Source: Dermanyssus gallinae (lineage: Eukaryota > Arthropoda > Arachnida > Mesostigmata > Dermanyssidae). Taken from it: a stretch of 64,000 nucleotides of DNA. The notes under the pieces are model-generated. The model searched no databases. It worked only from the letters and a program-made list of their open reading frames with translations, and was not told the DNA's origin. Where the stretch lies: assembly GCA_003439945.1 (NCBI GenBank), contig QVRM01006451.1, positions 211,001-275,000 on the forward strand, in the 5' to 3' direction. Positions 59,485-64,000 of the stretch are shown piece by piece; position 1 is the stretch's first letter; every line of letters starts with the position of its first letter. The position numbers and the translations under genes were made by a program.

Positions 59485-59721
59485 TTATAAGCCTACTGGC
59501 TGTGCACCCCAGTGGGCCGACCAAGCTTTTAGTGTACATCGGGAGCAAATAGCATTTTTACGACAAAATTCGGGGCAGGCAGGAAATAGCAAGGAATGAC
59601 AATTAGGTAAGCATTCCTTGCGATTTTGTCGAAATACACCGAGTGCACATTCACACTGCACACACTTGGGAACCACAAATTCCGTTCTGTGGCCTCTGTG
59701 TTGACTGTTGACAACCTAAAT
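59485..59721 (-). CDS. Candidate exon, cysteine-rich (TIL-like?)
   Basis: The minus-strand frame from about 59721 to a stop at 59485 contains a dense Cys pattern: VPKCVQCECALGVFRQNRKE, then CLPNC, ACPEFC, and ICSRC. The first block resembles the second half of a trypsin-inhibitor-like (TIL) domain (C-x-C-x2-G-x2-R...C), a secreted inhibitor fold common in ticks, but the spacing C-x2-C-x-C is one residue short. The only in-frame ATG is at 59676. Upstream, TTTAG at the frame opening could be a splice acceptor, though its pyrimidine tract is weak. It overlaps a strong inverted repeat, so the pattern may be fortuitous. Confidence 0.25.
59561..59631. repeat. Bipartite inverted repeat with asymmetric 19-nt insert
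   Basis: CGACAAAAT (59561-59569) and GCAAGGAATG (59589-59598) both pair, in order, with the contiguous CATTCCTTGCGATTTTGTCG at 59612-59631. The left arm carries an extra 19 nt between its two halves. Confidence 0.9.
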
Positions 59722-59745
59722 CGTAGTCATGCATTTGCATCCGCT

Positions 59746-60587
59746 AATAGTCTCTTATGCGTCGCTTCCTTTATGAATCAAATGCTCAATTTCCTAGTTA
59801 ATCATAAACTGAAGTGGTCCGCCCTCGTTCATATATCGCCCTGTCGCTGATAACGATACAACTAATGAAGCATCGCTTACCGCCTCCGGAGATCTAAATT
59901 GAAGTTTGCTAAGGCCTTTAGCAATCCCTGCGCAGATAATTAATGCATAATTAATATAGTTGAGCGCGAGAAAAAAATGCGAGGCAGCGGGTCGGAAGCT
60001 AATAAGTTTGTTATCAAGCTCCCTCTAGCTCCCTATGAATCTACTGACCACTACTGCCGAAGTTGGCGTGAAGGTGAAGGAGTTCCTCAGCAGTTGATCA
60101 TCGTCGAAGCTCTTTGCGTTCGGAAACTTGTATTTTGCACAAGTTTATTAGAACGCGTTTAATTATTCTTTTAAGAAAGGTAGCGGCAATCAATACTGCC
60201 CGAACGAATCAGTCGAAACACCTGAAGGCCTAATAGACATACTTGAAGGCGGAAAAGTGCATACGACTGATTCCACCCTTCGTGACGTAATTACGTTAAA
60301 GTTATGGCAAAACAAGTAAAACGTGGCTTTGTTACCGAGTCGAAGATAGAATATTTATCAAAAAAGCCGTCGCTCTTGAAAAAGCGTGACAGCAACCGAG
60401 TTGCTCTCCAAAGGTGAGCCGAGTGTCACTGTGGCTGTTACAGTTTTACAGTTACTCCTAATTAAGTAGGTGTAGTGTAGTTTCTTTTGGAATAAGCTAT
60501 TTTTCAGATAACAGCTTACAGCTAAAACGGTACGCCGCGTACTTAACATAGCCTATAAAGTCATAGCTGCAGGCTGACCTAGTCCTC

Positions 60588-60588
<1 letters not shown>
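59746..60588. other. Intergenic DNA, nothing recognised
   Basis: The short frames at 59977-60162 and 60358-60549 have no recognisable motif. Confidence 0.45.
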
Positions 60589-60620
<32 letters not shown>

Positions 60621-60709
60621 GAAAATATTGTGATGGCTTGTTAATCATTTAAAATACGTTTGCACACTCGGCAGTGCTCGCCTATATATATATATATATA
60701 TATATATAT
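60589..60709. repeat. (TA)n split by a 62-bp mini-element
   Basis: TA tracts at 60589-60620 and 60684-60709 enclose copy 3 of the mini-element. Confidence 0.95.
60621..60682 (-). mobile_element. 62-bp (TA)n-embedded mini-element, copy 3
   Basis: On the minus strand it starts GGCGAGCACTGCCGAGTG and ends CAATATTTTC, with the same end points and length as copies 1 and 2. Confidence 0.85.
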
Positions 60710-61133
60710 GAGGCAATAATTGAAGCTCTATTTATGCATAGCGCCCTGCCGTTTTGCTCGCTCGTGCGCAATGACAAGGCTGATCAGAGCGGAAGCGTGG
60801 TGACTTCGTCAGCTTCCGGCTTCAATTTCTGCTGGCGCTTAGCTGTGATGACCGATGACGATCGTAGGCGTGTGGTTGAGGCTTTATCCTCGGCATCGGT
60901 GGCCGCCTGACCTGGCTTCTGTTGGAGTCGCGAAGGGCTATCGATTTTGTCCGTTTCTACTTTCCAAATGGATCATCGGTCGATCGACTCCATCGTGTAG
61001 AACTTGGCCCTCATCATTTTCATCATCGACATCACAGCAGACTCGTCAGGGCGGAAGACGAAATCTTCGTCCACATCGGGTAACCAACGACACGTCATGA
61101 CACGAAATGCCTGCCTGCCGTCCGCGCCGTCCA
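60710..61133. other. GC-richer stretch, no gene recognised
   Basis: The overlapping frames at 60674-61100 show no conserved motif. Confidence 0.45.
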
Positions 61134-61149
61134 GGCAAGTGCTATACTA

Positions 61150-61343
61150 AAAAAAATCCTTTCGGGACTGACTCTCAGCCAAGATTTAACGTTCATGGGA
61201 CTGCTTTTCGCATTGCTTCATAGACGGACAACCCCCATAAATACAAATGTGCAACGGTGGGGCTCGAACCCGCGCACCTGCTATGTGTCTCCTCCGGTCG
61301 TGAGGCGCAGACGCATGCACCCACCACGCCACCGGGCTCGACT
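61150..61343 (-). mobile_element. tRNA-derived SINE, copy D
   Basis: Minus-strand copy with AGTCGAGCCCGGTGGCGTGG at its head, the B-box-like GCGGGTTCGAGCCCC, then TTGCACATTTGTATTTATGG, CGTTAAATCTTGGCTGAG and a short A-rich tail end (complement of 61150-61157). The perfect 16-bp duplication GGCAAGTGCTATACTA lies at 61134-61149 and 61344-61359. This is the best-preserved of the four. Confidence 0.95.
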
Positions 61344-61359
61344 GGCAAGTGCTATACTA

Positions 61360-64000
61360 CCAGATACCTAATGCCCGCCCCGTACACACTGCCCGGTTGC
61401 GCGCACGAGACACGGCCGGGCCTACCAGTAGGAATGGCAGTGGTGTTTACGCCCTTGGGGTTTTTGCACTTACGATCTATCTCTTCGTGAGAGTAAAGAT
61501 AAAGGGGGGGGGAGAAAGGTACAAAAATAAGGGCCGTTCGGTCCACCGTGCCTGTGACCGCCTCAACAAAACCAACTGTGCAATTGTGTCAAACATTACG
61601 AGACCTGAATCTATGTTCAACGACCGCAGCAACAAACTGAATATCACTGAATAGCACTGTGCGCAAGTCTGTAGGCACAGTTAGCAATGCGTCAAATGTC
61701 TGCATGTCGAAATGTAACGGCATACGCAGCTACACAGAGTAACAACCATAATAGCAAGAACAACGAAGACGTCTGTAAGTGTGACGTACATGGCAAAAGG
61801 TCGGGCCGATCAGACGCTTACGTCAGTTGTTCGTGCTCAAACAGAGCAGTAATGACTTGGCAACTTGGAGTTGGATGAAAAATGTGTACGACTGGTTCCG
61901 CCCCACGTACGCCGGCGAGCTTCGACCTGGGGATCGATAACAACATTTCAGCGACGTCTGTGTTCAGCAAAACAAATAGCAACTGTTAAAGCTGTTCAGG
62001 AAATGTTCTGCATTATAGCGAGTTAGGGAAACATAATGAAACGCCATTTTTTTGCCACCGTTGAAAAGCAGCGCTTCGCTAATGTAAGACCTATATAGAA
62101 AATATGCATCGTTTAGAATGGTAGAATATATATACTTAAAGATCAATAAGCAGAAAGAAATCATGCAAATCTCTCTAGCGCTAAACTTCTACAGCGCATA
62201 TGACATGAATGGAACAGTTACTGCATCTGCATTCCTGCCATGGCTACGCGAGATGGTGCAATCTCAAGTGATCTCTCTCTCTCTTTCTTCCTCGATCGGT
62301 TCGCATAAAACCGCCACCGCCGTCAAGAAAATTGTGCTTAGCTTAATTTCGTCTCAGCTGGGCTGCACGTGCCACTGAAAGCAAGATCGAAACGGCCAGA
62401 TAGGGAAGCAAGAGAGAAAGAGAGAGAGAGAGAGAGAGAGTGTGTATGTTTGCAAGAGTGAAAAAGAGAGAAAGAGGATTGGTAGAACGAATTCCCCAGC
62501 AATCCCGCGAAGTATTTCACTCCTCACAGCATATAGAGCAAAGCGCCCCCTCACCCTCGTTAAGGGGGGAGAATCAGGCCGTATTTTCAGCGCGTGCCCT
62601 CAACGCTGGACTCCAGCCGTTATTGAATCGGGCTTGCCGCCGCTGCCGCCAAACCCGCCGTCAGCGCCGGGCACCGTCAGTCCGCGTTTCTTCTGGAGCG
62701 ATTGCTGCTGCTGTTGCTGAGGTGCTGAGGTGCTGTCGCGACGAGGATGGCGACAACGACCTTGACTTGCCGTTTCATCGAAGCACGATGGAGCGTTCCG
62801 GTAACGACTGCAGCACCCTGCCAGAGGCAGCCTCGCACGGCAGAGCGACGGTTTGGATTTTAGTCGTTGCGAGCTGTAGGTAGCTACAGGGGCGAGTGGG
62901 CAGGCCTCTCTCCGGTTGGACTAAAACACTGCTCCGCCTCTCCTTAAGCCGCACGTCGCTTTCGTTTTAGCTCAGCTGCTCAAATCCTGTTGGGTTGCGC
63001 TTTCGAGCTAAAAAAGAAACTCTAGTATAAAGGCACAGAATGAATGCGAATAAGAACAACCGAGAGAAAGAGAGAGACAGAAATAGAGAGAGAGAGATTG
63101 GGAGGAAGGGGAGGCGAAGGGAGAGTGTGGGGAGAAAAGAAATTACCTCTCCAAGCTGCCTCTCCAGCGCTTGCAGCTTATGTGAGCAGCAGCACAGCCA
63201 AACTGATGCGTGCGCCAGGTAAAAACTGAGAACACGCTGCTAAAAATCACTTTCTCATCAAAGAGACTGCTACAACTCACTTACTCACCGCCGACCAGCG
63301 CTGGTCGGCCCGACCTGCACAAGTATCAATAGAGTAAGGTAGGTAGCGGTGGTTGCATCAAGAGTATTATTTGTCGTAGTGGCGGTGGTATTCCCGTGGT
63401 GAACGTACGTGCAGAACTCAGCCGCAGTACGTGCAAGGCATTCGCGCAGGCACGCACTCAACGTGCCGTCGCCGTCGTTGTCGTCGTCAAGTCAGTTGTT
63501 TATACTTGTTAAGTGCATATCCATTAAATTCCTCCAGATCTATAGCGAGACTACATACAGAGGGAGGGAGAGAGTGAGAGAGAGAAAAGAGGGAAAGAGA
63601 GGGGGGAGGCTATGGAAAGAACGCTAAACCTTCGACACGACTTCGAGTTGATGTAGTTGGAAGCAAGCAAGCAAGCCTTTGCCAATGGAGCAGGGGTCAC
63701 ACGTCAGGTGAAGGTACCGCTTGCTCAGCTGGACTACGTGATCAGACGGGATGACTGCAGACTTTCCGCGCTAACCGATTCCCTAGCGCCGCCAACCTCA
63801 CCCTCTGCGCCGACTCCGACGCTTGTGCAAACATACATAAGCACACGTTGCAAGACGACGGCCCCCGCGGCCACTTAAGCGAGTGTACCCGAAGCGAAAC
63901 CTGCTGCTGAACGATCGAGAGGCGCGTAGCGACTGTGGTAGAAGCATGGCCAACAGGACAACAACAACAAAACGCACACACACATACACAAAATGAACAA
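61360..64000. other. GC-rich island with purine tracts to the window end
   Basis: From about 62260 the composition rises in G+C. GA-rich purine tracts lie at 62413-62478, 63060-63145 and 63562-63610, with CGCCGCTGCCGCC near 62637 and CTGCTGCTGTTGCTG near 62705. The frame at 62440-62883 (147 codons) is Arg/Ser-rich without a recognised domain. A host-gene promoter or first exon is possible but unsupported. Confidence 0.45.

Noticed and set aside
62440..62883. 147-codon Arg/Ser-rich open frame as a host gene
   Set aside because: GC-rich composition alone can keep the frame open; no domain, start context or splice evidence.

Overview
The window looks like non-coding, transposon-rich arthropod nuclear DNA. 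A chelicerate such as an ixodid tick is the best guess, from the tRNA-derived SINE plus the mix of R1-like, R4/Dong-like and CR1/L2-like LINEs and mariner; the sequence does not prove this. I found no convincing complete host gene, rRNA gene or functional tRNA gene. Almost all recognisable coding sequence is retrotransposon-derived, mostly 5'-truncated and frameshifted.

Layout. 1-3.1 kb: AT-rich DNA and a GC-rich triplet-repeat island with a perfect hairpin. 3.2-5.3 kb: R1-clade LINE copy between (TA)n tracts. 6.2-7.4 kb: decayed R4-like LINE, 5'-truncated at (TA)n. 7.4-16 kb: islands and featureless DNA. 16.1-17.0 kb: SINE and a truncated R4-like LINE between (TA)n tracts. 19.3-22.7 kb: CR1/L2-like remnants, a second SINE and a 62-bp mini-element. 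26.5-28.9 kb: three successive 5'-truncated Dong-like copies, each starting in and ending with (TAA)n. 30.1-34.7 kb: a near full-length two-ORF R4-like element whose 3' end joins (TA)n. 35.5-42.8 kb: R1-like remnant, a CR1/L2-like copy with a 17-bp target-site duplication, and another APE-type LINE. 46.4-50.2 kb: long decayed CR1/L2-like LINE carrying a SINE and a 37-bp triplication over its RT active site. 50.4-52.4 kb: (TA)n tracts with short inserts. 55.3-55.9 kb: fragment of a second restriction-like-endonuclease LINE lineage. 58.0-59.0 kb: mariner pseudogene. 59.5-59.7 kb: possible cysteine-rich exon. 61.2 kb: fourth SINE.

The unifying theme is retrotransposition into microsatellites. 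Elements of several lineages begin and/or end exactly at (TA)n or (TAA)n. The best candidates for something new are (i) the R4-like element with a gag-like three-zinc-knuckle ORF1 joined to ORF2 by a TAATG stop/start overlap, and (ii) a discrete 62-bp sequence found three times with identical ends inside (TA)n and once as the 3' tail of an endonuclease-bearing LINE. Coordinates of decayed elements are approximate because they were read by eye.
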